Source: Isoetes taiwanensis (Eukaryota > Streptophyta > Lycopodiopsida > Isoetales > Isoetaceae). Taken from it: a stretch of 64,000 bases of DNA. The stretch's first letter is position 1; every line of letters starts with the position of its first letter. The stretch is taken from NCBI GenBank assembly GCA_021234155.1, contig JAJEKV010000104.1, positions 746,001 to 810,000 on the forward strand. Direction: 5' to 3'. Below are positions 18,093 through 29,314 of this stretch, in pieces. A program made the translations under genes and the position numbers. The notes beneath the pieces are model-generated. The model was not told the origin of the DNA, made no database searches, and saw nothing but the letters and a program-made list of their open reading frames with translations.

Positions 18093-20526
18093 TGTTGAGG
18101 GAAATCCTGGCAAAACCCTCAACTAGAATGGTTTAGGACCTCCAGGTTGCTTGTGCAACCACTCAACCTAAATTTTGCAAAAACTTCTCACCACAAGCCT
18201 GTTAGTACAGCTTTCCCATTTCAAGAAAAAACCCTGTATTCTCTTTTCAATACCAAGTGCAAATAACTGGAGGATTTATCTTGAAGAATGTGATCCCAAC
18301 AAATAGTATTAAGAATGTGCAAGACCTTTTTTGAAGTCAGACTATTCTAGATACTTGAAAATTATATGCCTGACCTAGTCAAAAACTGGTCAATGCCCTC
18401 GGCAGAGAGCAGAAATTCTCAGATGTTTTGTGAAATATTTTTTTTTGATCTGGGACAACTGCGACTAATCAAATTGCTCTTGTAGATGACGTGCAACACC
18501 TCTTTTGGGTTTATTTAGAATGCTGGATGAACAGGGAGTAATTTGCCACTGACAGACTGTGTTTTTTGATGACAGAGATATTTATCTAGATGTTTTGCTT
18601 TTTCTGAGACAAAATAGAAGAGAATTACTTGGATCTTGATAATATTAGATGGACTGGACCTTTTGTTAGAGGAGTTTGTAGCGAAAAGACAAGCTTTGAC
18701 TCTTATCAGATAACTAGAACTTAGTTTTGACTAATGTTTATATTTTTATGTTTTCTTTGGATGCAGGACGACTATTCCTATGAAGCCTAAGCAGGATTTC
18801 ACTAATATCCAATGGGATTAAAAACTAGGACAATATTTAGCAGATATGCATAAATTTCCTTGAAAAGAAAGTTGAGAAAAGAGAATTATACCAAAGTCGG
18901 ATTTTCATTCACTTGACAATCATAACAGGAGTCTCACATAACTTCAAATAGCTCACAATTCATGAGCCAATAATACTTCCGGGATTGGACAGAATATTTG
19001 ATCAGCTTTACTGCTCAATCGAGTAAATTGATGCAGCAAGGAAGGTCAAATCCACAAGCAGAAGATCGCACTGACATGTATTTCGTATCGACAATCTCCC
19101 AAATGCGCAAAAGCCCTTGAAATTTCCTTAATCGATTTGCCCCTCTTTTGAAAATGCTCTGTTCTGTTCCAATTCTTGCAAAATCCAACAGATTATTCGT
19201 CGTTTAGCACAGGTTTAGGGTTCTTGAGATCACTCAGGTTAAATCGGGAGGATATAGTCATGATTAGGTAGTTTCGGTTGCTAAAAATCCGTTTCTTGGC
19301 CCCGCAAATTTTAGGGTTCTTGATTTTTCATAAGAAATATCCCACAAAAGTGAATGAAAAAATAGGCCAAGGTATAAATATAGATCCATTGCCTCGTTTT
19401 CGATTCGTGGTCTCTCTCCCACGCCAAGCTTCGCTCGTGTTTCGACTTGGCATGCGTGGGGACGCCACTTGGCGAGAGGATGAGAGGGTAGATAGATGGG
19501 GGTAGATGTAGGTAGGTTTTACCATTTTTTCAATAAGGCACGTTTCCCAAGAAGGCCATTTAGAAGGTCAATATAAACTCTTTTTTCAAGAATGTTTGTG
19601 CCAGGTGGCATGATTTCATGAGGGCTACCAGGTAGTATCATCAAGTTTTTGAATGGAATACTTTGATTTTTTTTTTGGTAAAAAAAATGAAGTGACTAGG
19701 CATGGGACTTGGTGAGGTGGCAAAAATGGTGAAGATGTGGCACTTAAGGGTTGGTAACCATCTTTTTCCCTAGTCAAAAAAATGATTTTTTTTTGGTGAG
19801 GTGGCATGAAGTATGGATGATATGGATGGCACGTGTGATGTGAGTGGTGAAGTGGAATTATGAATGATGAAGTGGATGTTGTATCTTTTGCAATTTTTTG
19901 ACATGGGATGCTACTAGGGAGTTTCACTTCTTGTATAGTTGGACAAATCTTGCTTTTTTGTCCTTCTTTTGTAAGACCTAGTAGATATTTAGAACCCTAG
20001 GTGTTTTTGAAATGAATTCATGGGGCTCCCTAGTGCTTGACTTTGGTGAGTAGGTGGATGGAGCATGGAGTGTGTGTTTCATTTGACTAGGGAAAGAAAT
20101 GTTACCAACACCATAGTATGTAATGAGAGGAGATGGAAATGTGGAAAAAAGAAGGCTAGACATGGAATGGAGAGGATGACTCAAGACATAGAATGGAAGA
20201 GAATGGCTAGGCAATTCTTCAAGAACCTTAAGAATATCAAACTTCAATGCTCAAATGGTGAACAAGATATCATACCAAGTTGTGACCTTGCAATCTTCAA
20301 TGGTGGCTTCGAATTTTAGTAACTTGCCTTGTGACCTCCCACTTAGCCAAAATACTCCTTTTATGTTTCTCAAGTGAATGTCCTTCTTTGGTTCTTCAAG
20401 TCCTTGTGTCCTTTGTAGCTTTTCAAATGGTCTTCAAGGTTGCAACTTCAAATACTCCTTGTGTGCTTATTGAACCATGTATTTGGAAATGCCAATGGCT
20501 CTTCTATGCTGCCATGAGTGGCAGCA
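18093..20526 (-). repeat. 5' LTR of the Tat-like element
   Basis: In element sense it starts TGCTGCCACTCATGG and ends ..CCTCAACA (TG...CA). It matches 9391-11840 along its length. Apparent ORFs inside it recur in both LTRs and are not genes. Confidence 0.93.
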
Positions 20527-20531
20527 AAAAG

Positions 20532-20816
20532 ACACTCCAAATTGCCCCAAATGCCATGATGGGTAATAGTGTATCTTTAGCACAAGCGTTTGAAGAAGGT
20601 GCCAAGACACAACAAGTTTATGTTCTAAGTGTTTATGCCATAACGATATCTATATCTGCTTTAAGTAGAGGATATGGTGTCAGAACCAGAAAAAAAGAAC
20701 ATGTAAAGAAAATTAAGATGGCTTCGAAATAAGAGTCTTATACAAAGATATGTAAAAAAAAGTCCTTCAGGGCATCTAGTGGCAGGACCTTAAATGCCAC
20801 ACCCGAGGTCACGAAT
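20532..20816. other. Flank of the Tat-like element
   Basis: The sequence continues the pre-insertion site after the AAAAG duplication. A short open stretch ends near 20730. No domain recognised. Confidence 0.5.
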
Positions 20817-22729
20817 TGTGACGTTCCATGTATTTATATGGTATACGTATAAATACTATGACATGTCACTCGAGTATAAGTAGACCCTTATGGGTCATTA
20901 GGGGATAACTTGGGCTAACCTAAAAGGGCTTTTGTTAGCTATGCTAAATTGTTAATAAGTTAATTAAGCTAATTAGACTAATTAATGTTATTAATTAGGA
21001 AGTGTAAGCTAATTAGGGAGCGCCACCTGGCCCAATTTGATTGGCCAGGGGAGAGTTGCTAAAATTAGGGGGCAAATTGGGTCTCTACCCCCAATTCTGC
21101 CCCAAATCGATTTGGGAATAGTTGGGTACTCACCACTGTACCCTGACCTGAAGAATGGAAGCCTTTCGTGATAATGGCTCTAGCCAAGAGACCGGTTAGT
21201 CTCTAGATAGTTTAAGGTTCAGGTAACCCTTGTATGACTAGATGGTGTAGATAACGCCCTAGCCCGAGGGCGTTACCAAAAAAAAAAAAAAATAAATAAA
21301 AAATAAATTGAGGGCCATGTGGCCATGGCCGAGCCATTTTGGCCATGGCCACATGGCCCAAATTTTTTTTGTTCAGTAATGCCAGAGGGCCAGGGCGTTA
21401 TCGCCCTTAACGCCCTGGTTCAAGGGTTTACACTCACTAATCCTGCAGAGAAAGCAACTCGAGCTTCTTCGGATCTTCAAGTTTTTAGAGCTTGTTTTTG
21501 AGCTCTGTTTTTGAGAGCCTGTTCAGTATATCTGCCAGCACCTATCTCGAGTGGTCGCCCTTCATCTTTTAGAATGGCTATGAGAAAGGCATGTTTTATG
21601 TGGCTATGGCGTATGGTCGACCCTGTTATTGGGCTGAACCTGTTTGCTGGGCCAAAGAAAATCGGATGTTTTCTTAGCCACAGCATAAAAGAAAACTCAA
21701 GAACAACATAAATCGGCTTCAAAACCCCTGTTCGAGCATGTGAATCGGCTTCAAAACCATGTTCAGGCCTGTGAATGGGCGCTAAAACCCCTATTTTCCT
21801 TGCTCGGGCCTGTGAATCTGTGCCAAAATCCCTGGTTTTCCTACTTGGGCATATGATTTTTGTGCAGGAGTGCGAAGAACGACAACGGAACAGAGTCACA
21901 GAGAAGTGCAGTGGAAATTCCTAGGGTGTTATGCCATTTTCCAGCGATCATACTAGGGTGTTACATAACATCTGCATAAATCTTGAGCCTCAGGCGCGTT
22001 ACTACTTGGTAGCAGCTCTGAAATCAACGGTTTAGATTAAATCTGACCGTATAGACCTGAGAACCGGGGCGTTAAGGATAGTTAAACTCTCTTTTATGTG
22101 CTATATGATGGACATTTTGTCTGTGATTATATTTTCTCTCTGTTCCTCATGCATGTTTGGGATTAAAGGTGGGTAGAGACCTGAAAAGCTCATAGTAGTA
22201 GATATGTTTCTAGATAAAACCCTTAAGATCCAGTAAATGCGACATGTGCATAAGAGCCCACTTGGTCGTGGAGGCTATGATGTGATTAAGCACCAGACAA
22301 TGGGTGCCATGGTGAAGCGGGGGTGGAGCCTTGTTGAGCGCGGCGACTGCAGCTCCTATAGTGTGCTAGACTTATAGTCTGTTACCGCGGGTGGCCGGGT
22401 ATGGGTCTGACACCTCCTGGGTCATAGGGTAGGTCCCGAAAGGACAGCCCCGACTCGATGGTGCGCTGAGGTGGCCCATGGATTTTGAGGGGTTTAAGTC
22501 GGGTACGGATGCGTGTGCATCGAGGTGGCACGTATCCTCTAGCACATCCAAGGATCCATTGTGCCGGGGTAGGGGACGCCTCCCTAACCTGCCTCATCGA
22601 ACTGGGGAGATGTAACTCGGAGTAGTCTCATAGGGTGAACCCATAAGATTGCGTCTCCGGAAGGCTACAATCACGTCATAGCATGTTTCAACCTATCTGC
22701 AAAGTGTGCACAGGAGGGGCGGATGGTGA
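20817..22729 (+). repeat. LTR fragment related to the chromovirus LTR at 50720-52330
   Basis: It begins TGTGACGTTCC, the same 11 bases that start the LTR at 52330 (minus). The region 22560-22729 shares blocks such as CCTGCCTCATCG, CTGGGGAGATG and GTGCACAGGAGGGGCGGATGG with the reverse complement of 51142-51290. The match stops at about 22729 and no second LTR or pol is near, so it is a solo or truncated LTR of a related subfamily. Repeats of about 37 bp (21710-21830) lie inside. Confidence 0.65.
21312..21359. repeat. Perfect 19-bp inverted repeat (hairpin)
   Basis: GGGCCATGTGGCCATGGCC at 21312-21330 and its exact reverse complement at 21341-21359, with a 10-nt loop. An A-rich run precedes it. 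It lies in the LTR fragment. Confidence 0.85.
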
Positions 22730-22763
22730 AACACGAGTTTTTGATTGGACAAGACGGTTCTAT

Positions 22764-23978
22764 GAAAGTTTGGTTATGGCTTACTTGTGTGAAAGGCCGG
22801 TTTTGATTATGACGAGCATGTGATTGGATATATCAAGGTTATAGGCAAGTGTTTTGTCAAGGTACAAAAGTTTTTTATCATGCTTTTCATCAAATCTGTA
22901 AGCATTGTTTCTGGTTGCTTGCAGCAAGCATGGATCATCGGGGAACACATGATTTTCCAGGACGTTGTGTAATCCTTGAATCAGAGGAGGGAGCACGCTG
23001 TGTAGGTGCAGCATTCTCTGTGCAACTTTTGATGATGTCTTTAGAAAAATCATGTCATTGGCATATCCAACTTGATGCTATTTTGCTGTAGCAGGGAGCT
23101 ACATATCGTGTTTCTGGATATGATGCAGAACAACTTATGCTATCAGTAATGCTATCAGTAAGTATTATCTAGTCCTTATGCTGTTTTAGTAGTCTCGTGC
23201 TGCAGCATTGCATATTATATGTACAGTAGGCTTGGGCCATTTCGTATTTGATTAAGACCTGGCTCTAACTTCTAAGAACATGTGCAGTATCTTGGACTGA
23301 GGGAAAAGGAGTATGTCGAACATGTGCAGTATCTTGGACTGAGGGAAAAGGAGTATGTCATCTGGACATACATGAACTCTTATACTGTAAGCAGCCTATT
23401 TGGTGTTGAGCTTTATTAATATCTGATGTCTATTTTGTAGGTACTCTAAGCTAGCATTGTCAATGATACAGGTCGATTCATCATTTGTTCCTGCTATTCC
23501 AACAGTCTTAGTGTAAGATTCCTAGGCTTTGCAATTATGTATTTAGAACCTCTGTGTATGTTTTAGCTTGACAGCCACATTGACATGGGGGTTGATGCCA
23601 TTTTGCAGGTTTATTGGATCTACTAATAGAAAATATAATAAGTTTTACTTGGGACCAGCGCCACTAGAGGCCACTAGAGGAGATGGCAAGGTTTGTCTTT
23701 AACCATCTGTTCTTTCATAAATTGTAATTGCTCTATAAGGTTCCTAACATGTATAAGAAATGCAGCCAAATAGCTAAAGCTGTGGGTCCAGCTGGACCCA
23801 ATTATGAGTATCTTTTTCGGCTAGAGGAAGCACTTTCAGAGATTGGTACTTTCATGTCTTTTCAAACAACTTTGTTACAATAGGCATACAAAGTATAGAA
23901 TCCTAATTAAGTCCTTAAAGCTGTGAAGAGGAAGAGATTATTGAATTGGCAAATGAAGTAAGAGTGCCTAGCAGGTGA
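22764..23978 (+). pseudogene. ChaC-type gamma-glutamylcyclotransferase gene, broken
   Basis: Exon-like blocks with splice signals occur at about 22764-22860, 22925-23001, 23095-23157, 23330-23386, 23472-23512, 23609-23690, 23766-23845 and 23921-23978. They read through family landmarks: GYG.L, AGFDYDEHVIGYIK, MDHRGTHDFPGRCVILE, ATYRVSGYDAEQ, YLGLREKEY, VPAIPTVLV, FIGSTNRKYNKFYLGPAPLE, AKAVGPAGPNYEYLFRLEEA and EEEIIELANEVR. The family degrades glutathione or gamma-glutamyl peptides to 5-oxoproline in the cytosol. Exon 1 has TGA where the family has Trp (before KAGFDYDE) and a 1-base loss after GYIK. Exon 4 is preceded by a 42-bp tandem duplicate including its acceptor. The family is clear; exact boundaries are approximate. 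Confidence 0.8.
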
Positions 23979-25594
23979 AAATGGAAACATCTAACCCTGA
24001 TGCAAGATATAGTTATACAGCCATGCCTAACTTTTTGCCATGTTACACCGCGTCGCCAGAACCCATAGCAAATCCATAGCTGTATTGCTCCAAATAAATT
24101 TATTTTCTCTGCCTGTTTCTTCATCAGAGGGAAGGCACAGGCAGGACTCTGCCTTTTCAGGAGTCCACAGGACTCCCACGACTCCCTTTTGCTACCCTCG
24201 AGGATCACCCAAAAACTCTTTTCAATTATTTCTCTGATCATTCAGCCGATACTTTAAGAATAAAACATACTTTAAGAATAAAACATGAGGAAAAATCTGT
24301 GGGAAAGAGATGTTCCGAATGCTTTTCAAAGCAAGAATGAGAAAGAGAAAAAAGGTATATTATTAAGGCACTCAACTTTAAACTCCTCAAAAGCAAAGCC
24401 TCAACACAAAAATGATTAAGAGAACGATTCATGGTTCTTTTTAATGGTTTTGTAACATATGTTCCAATGGCCTAACACGTTGTTGCATGTATATCACCTA
24501 CTCTCACCTTCCATTTTAGAGACTACTAAAACCGCTCAACTTTGGAACATGTGCCAACATTTATTTCCAGCTCACAAAATCTTACAATAGCCAGCCATTC
24601 ATTCGAGGACATTAAATATACTATGCCAAGGAACACCAAATGGCTTTTGAACATTGAATAAACCTATGAATGACATATATAGATCTTGCATCACATATGA
24701 ACTATAGTCTATTGAGTGCTAAGAAGTCCATCAAAAAGAGAGAAGCATAGATCTTTACAATAGAACAAAAGCATTAAAAACAAAAAACACCATAACCTTT
24801 TGGTGAATGGGTTGTTCTCTCTTAAATGCTTGACTGACCTTTGATTTGAAACATATTCTTTGATTTTGATATGCCAACGGATGGTGCAAAAATACAAAGA
24901 ACTAGAAAGAAATGAGAAAAAAAAATGTCGCAGTGATAGAAATGATAAAATATTCAATGAAAATCCCATGGTTGTTGACCATAGCTTCTATGTATCCTAT
25001 GGGCACGAAAATACAAGACAATAGTGCGGGTTCAAATCCCGCATGTTCTCGAATGAATACATGATCAAACCAAAATTTTAGCCTATAAGTGACAGAGAAC
25101 ATGACTATTGGGAAAGAGAAATGTTCGCGGCGGCCGCCGCGATAAATTTCTTGTATCTTTAAATCTTTCAACTTGTGCTAATGAACACTACAACAAATAT
25201 CCAATATAAGTAAAAGGTAAAATCCAATTGCATGTGGGTACGTTTTGATGGAAGGTGCATAGCATTGTATTTTTTTTTTCTAGCATATACTTGTTATGTG
25301 GAGGTGACAAATTGTAGAATAGAGGCATTTGCTTAATTTGTTTGTTGATGATCATTAGATTTGCAATATGTTGTTAGACATTTATGATGCTAGATGTTTA
25401 GGGTGCTAGACGCTTACAGTGCATTCCTTACCTTTTCGTCTATGTAATGCCAGATTTAGGACTTTGACATGATTACGTTTTGAACTTTTGCATCTACGTT
25501 GTGCATGATGAAAGCACCATATTTTTAAACAATATGTTAAGCATCAGATTCAAAGAAAACTATGCAAATATGACTTTTTATGGGTAGTTTGCAG
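23979..25594. other. Intergenic, little recognised
   Basis: No convincing exon. An 18-bp duplication (ACTTTAAGAATAAAACAT) lies at about 24250-24286. An isolated 18-bp GC palindrome lies at 25125-25142 in AT-rich surroundings. Confidence 0.5.
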
Positions 25595-28500
25595 AAATTC
25601 TGCAAGTTAGAGCAATTGGAGAAGCATAAAAGCTTTCCTCTATGGACAATATAAAGGTTGGAAACCATCTTGAACGTTTCCTAAAGTTAAAGAGATCAGG
25701 AAAGAATCTTCTGCATCACATGTTCAATCCTTAAAGAAATGTGCAGGGCAAAAGTGATCCATATGTGGTGCTTCGTATTGGCCAGTGTGGAGCACGGAGC
25801 AAAACAATTTGGGTGTATGCTAATTCTACCTCTGCAACCAATGTGTAGCTCCACACATTTCCATGGTCTTTACCCAAGACATCTGCTATTTAGTGTCTCC
25901 CTATTGATACTTATTTGCCCAGTTGATTTAGGAAAAAGTATGGTCTTTTGCCATTTCATTGATTCCTTTTGAGCCAGAAGACAAATGAAGTTAAAAGAGG
26001 GAGATGTGACCAAACTTGTTACTATGGAAGAAGATGTGTCAATGACCATACTGTTGAACTATAATAAAGTACTTGCTTTTGGACTAAAGGGGATTGAGTC
26101 TGATTCTCTGATATAAAAATAAGACATTTGTAGGATGCCTACTAGCACACTATCGGTTGTTTAATGGGCTTGTTGCTTCTGTAGGACAACAGATCCCATC
26201 TGGAATGAAAGCTTCACAATAAATGTGGTGGATCCTATGACACAATACCTACAGGTATTTTTCATTTAAACACTGCTTGCAAGTGATGGCTGACGTGAAA
26301 CATCTTATGCATCTTAATTTGAGGAAGTGATGGCTGAAGTACAACTACCTTATGCATATTTGCAGTTATACTTAGTACGTAGGCATCAGGATATCTGCGT
26401 TACATACTTGTGAAGGAAAAGACATACAGAAGCTAGTAGTAATATAATGTTACTTTAACCGATTGAATAAAGGAAGTGGAATCAGAGTTCACTACTTTAT
26501 GGATGACACCTGTAAATAATCCACTAGTGTGGGGAAAATGTGAGAGACAAGGTTACAAGCCCATTGTTCACCTACAAATGTTTATAATAAAGGAAGTGGA
26601 ATCAGAGTTTACTCTTTTATGAATGACACCAATGAATAATCCACTAGAGCACCACATGTAGAACCAGAGTTCTACATTTTTTACGACATTGAAGTACGAT
26701 ATGTAAGGAGATTGCAGGAAGTTTAGGAGTTGCAATCCGCTTGTAGCTGAGGAAGGAAATGTCACAACCATATTCTGTTCCAATCCAAGTTGGCAGCTAT
26801 GAATCATTCACTACCTAAGTACAAAGAGACTACTCTTTCATGACATGCAACAAAGTAATTGCAATGTCTATGTAGCAGAACTAACAAGAAATGCCCATTT
26901 AAATATATGTTCAGGTTTCTAGCCTGGGTTTAAACTTAATCCGGTTATTGAATGCAATAAGACTAAGCCGGTTATTGAACGCAATAAGACTAATATGAAA
27001 TGAAGAAACTCGCACTCATTGCAAAGGAAGTCCGCTGACATTCAAGATGTTCAAATGTACTGTTGACTGTCGGCATTATAGGATATGATTTCTTTATTGC
27101 CATAAGATGTTATGGGACCTTTGATGACAGAATACTTGTGTATAATTTGGCCGGCAGAACGTGTATCATTGTAATTTCTGCTATCTAGCTTATCATAAAA
27201 AGCTATCATGGTGCACTTCAAGGCTAGGCTTTTATTCTCTATATAATGTGTAATAATACACAAGATTTTATAAAATCTTCACAAGGCGGGGGAGGCGGAA
27301 TGTTCGGCGCGTTGACCAGCGGCTAAGGGGCTGCCGGCCATGGCCGGCAGCAGATTCTTGCAGATCGATTTCTTTCCTTCTACGCTGGAAGAGCTCTAAG
27401 CAGAGCTGCACGAATTTAGCAGGGCTTCAGTGTGGTGTGTGGAGCTAGTTTCATGCCCCTAAGTTCAGAAGGTTTTAAATCCTTGGAAGCCGTCTGAATG
27501 AGAAAGAGCCATGGTTCTGGCAGACCCTGCCTCCTTATCAATCTATTCTATTCGTGCTTAAGCTTGGTAACTTCTCCTCACCCATCTTTCAGTCTCTTGG
27601 TGATAGATAAGGTTTTAGTTGGATTATTTGGATTCTGCAACATTTGGCAGGGAAGCCACATCAGTGTGGTTTGATCTTGCACTCACTGCAAGGTCCTGCA
27701 GCTCTGGCTCTCTATGTTGTTTGAGTTCAAAGATATACTGATAGGACTTTATTGCTAGCCATATAGTCACAGGGATCTCATTTCTGCTGTAAAGCTGCAC
27801 TCAATGTGGCTGGTAATGCTTTCAGATCTGTAATAACGGCCTTAAGATTTACTCAGAGTAGACAGCTCCATCCTCGCGCGGTTGGAGCAAGCTCCTGAAA
27901 TGATTAAATTGGTAGGTCATCACTCAGATCTGGGTGCTTGCTACTGAACCCATTGTGATGTCAGTGGTGCTTCATCAATGGGGACAAAATGGAGGCTTAT
28001 GTGTTGAGCGTGAGAAATTTATTCAGGCGACTTTTGGAACTCGGTTACTCGTGCTATCATGCTATCAGGTGGTACAGTTTTGGGGGCTTCTTATCTGATT
28101 CATATGAGGTTTTGCATAGTATCAGGTCTGTTCCTGCACCTCTATGTAGCCAGTTTTCCTCTCTGCAAAGGTATGTTAGCCAAAGATCTGAAGCGCTTTG
28201 GGTGCACACGAAGCTCCAAGTATCTTGTGACTAATAAGTCTTTGTCGGCTGGTGATTGCTATCTATATGGAAGATGTAGTTATGAAACTGATGTCTTTGC
28301 TAGGCCTTGAATGGGTTACCTAAATATGTCCACTTTTCATGTGCTTATTATGAAGCAAGTAGCGTTCTTATGATGGGTTCCAATTAGGCCCGTGACCTTC
28401 TATCCCAGCTAGAAGATGCTTTTGTACAGATAGCACTGTAAACAGTAGTGTGTGTAGGGCTAAATGTCTTTAGGAGACGGGAGGCTTCTACTGTACGTAT

Positions 28501-29274
28501 GCTTGGCACCAGTAGGGGACAAGCCTGCTGGAGTTAGATGCAGATGGACTACACTTGGCTCTTAATTCCAACACAGATGTTTATGATGGTAACGAGGTAG
28601 TATTCTTCTATCAGTCACCACTTAAACAGCTGCAACTTTCGGGGGGAGGAACTTCATGGGAATTTTAGCCCTGGGTGTAGTAGCAGAGTGGAGTCCTTTG
28701 CATAGTATTGTTATCCGTGGCAATCTACAGAAGCAAGCTTTACATTGATTATCTCAGGGCCAGGTTTTTTTTGAGGTTAGTGGAGCAAGTATATGGTGAT
28801 TTTCTTTGGAAATGCAACAAGCTTTCTTCTGTAGTACTCTTCACTTCAGGAAGTAGGAATCTCTTGCTTTTACTCTTCCAGGAAAAAGGTATGATCCATA
28901 GTACTTCTGATGTAGCGAAGAGGGTGAGACAGTTACTAGAATGGTCGTGCTGAAAGACCTTGTTCTTCCAAGTACATATTTAAATTACCGGAGCTTTAAG
29001 ATATGGATGAATTTTGTCTAGTAGGGCTCCATGACTGTAGCTGAATTCCCATAGTAGTTGCAGCGGATGGGAAGAGGGCCATGCCCTCTAGTACTGGTCG
29101 AGTTAAAGGCGGACGCTCATATCCTTCTGTTTGTGAAGAGGAAGATGTCAAGATTGCTTAAACCATAGTACGAAGACATCATCTTATGCTATCTTGTGCT
29201 TAAATTCTTCCTATCAGGCCTATTGTGGAGCCTCAAATAAATGTAATCCATTTACTATTAATATAAAAATCTTA

Positions 29275-29314
<40 letters not shown>

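Larger units (their letters stand above)
9391..20526 (-). mobile_element. Tat-like Ty3/gypsy element with 2.4-kb LTRs
   Basis: The 11.1-kb element reads on the minus strand. It has LTRs at 18093-20526 (5') and 9391-11840 (3') and a perfect AAAAG target duplication at 9386-9390 and 20527-20531. Order along the minus strand: primer site, gag with a CCHC knuckle, protease, an archaeal-type RNase H, reverse transcriptase, a decayed gypsy RNase H, then integrase. DGFSRFNQI and PWGTFAMKRMPFGLM in RT and the absence of a chromodomain point to the Tat/Athila side of Ty3/gypsy. Frameshifts separate most domains, so it is defective. LTR differences are mostly small and clustered. Confidence 0.93.

Noticed and set aside
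25026-25042. GCGGGTTCAAATCCCGC looks like a tRNA T-arm
   Set aside because: No matching acceptor, D-arm or anticodon arm at the right spacing on either strand.
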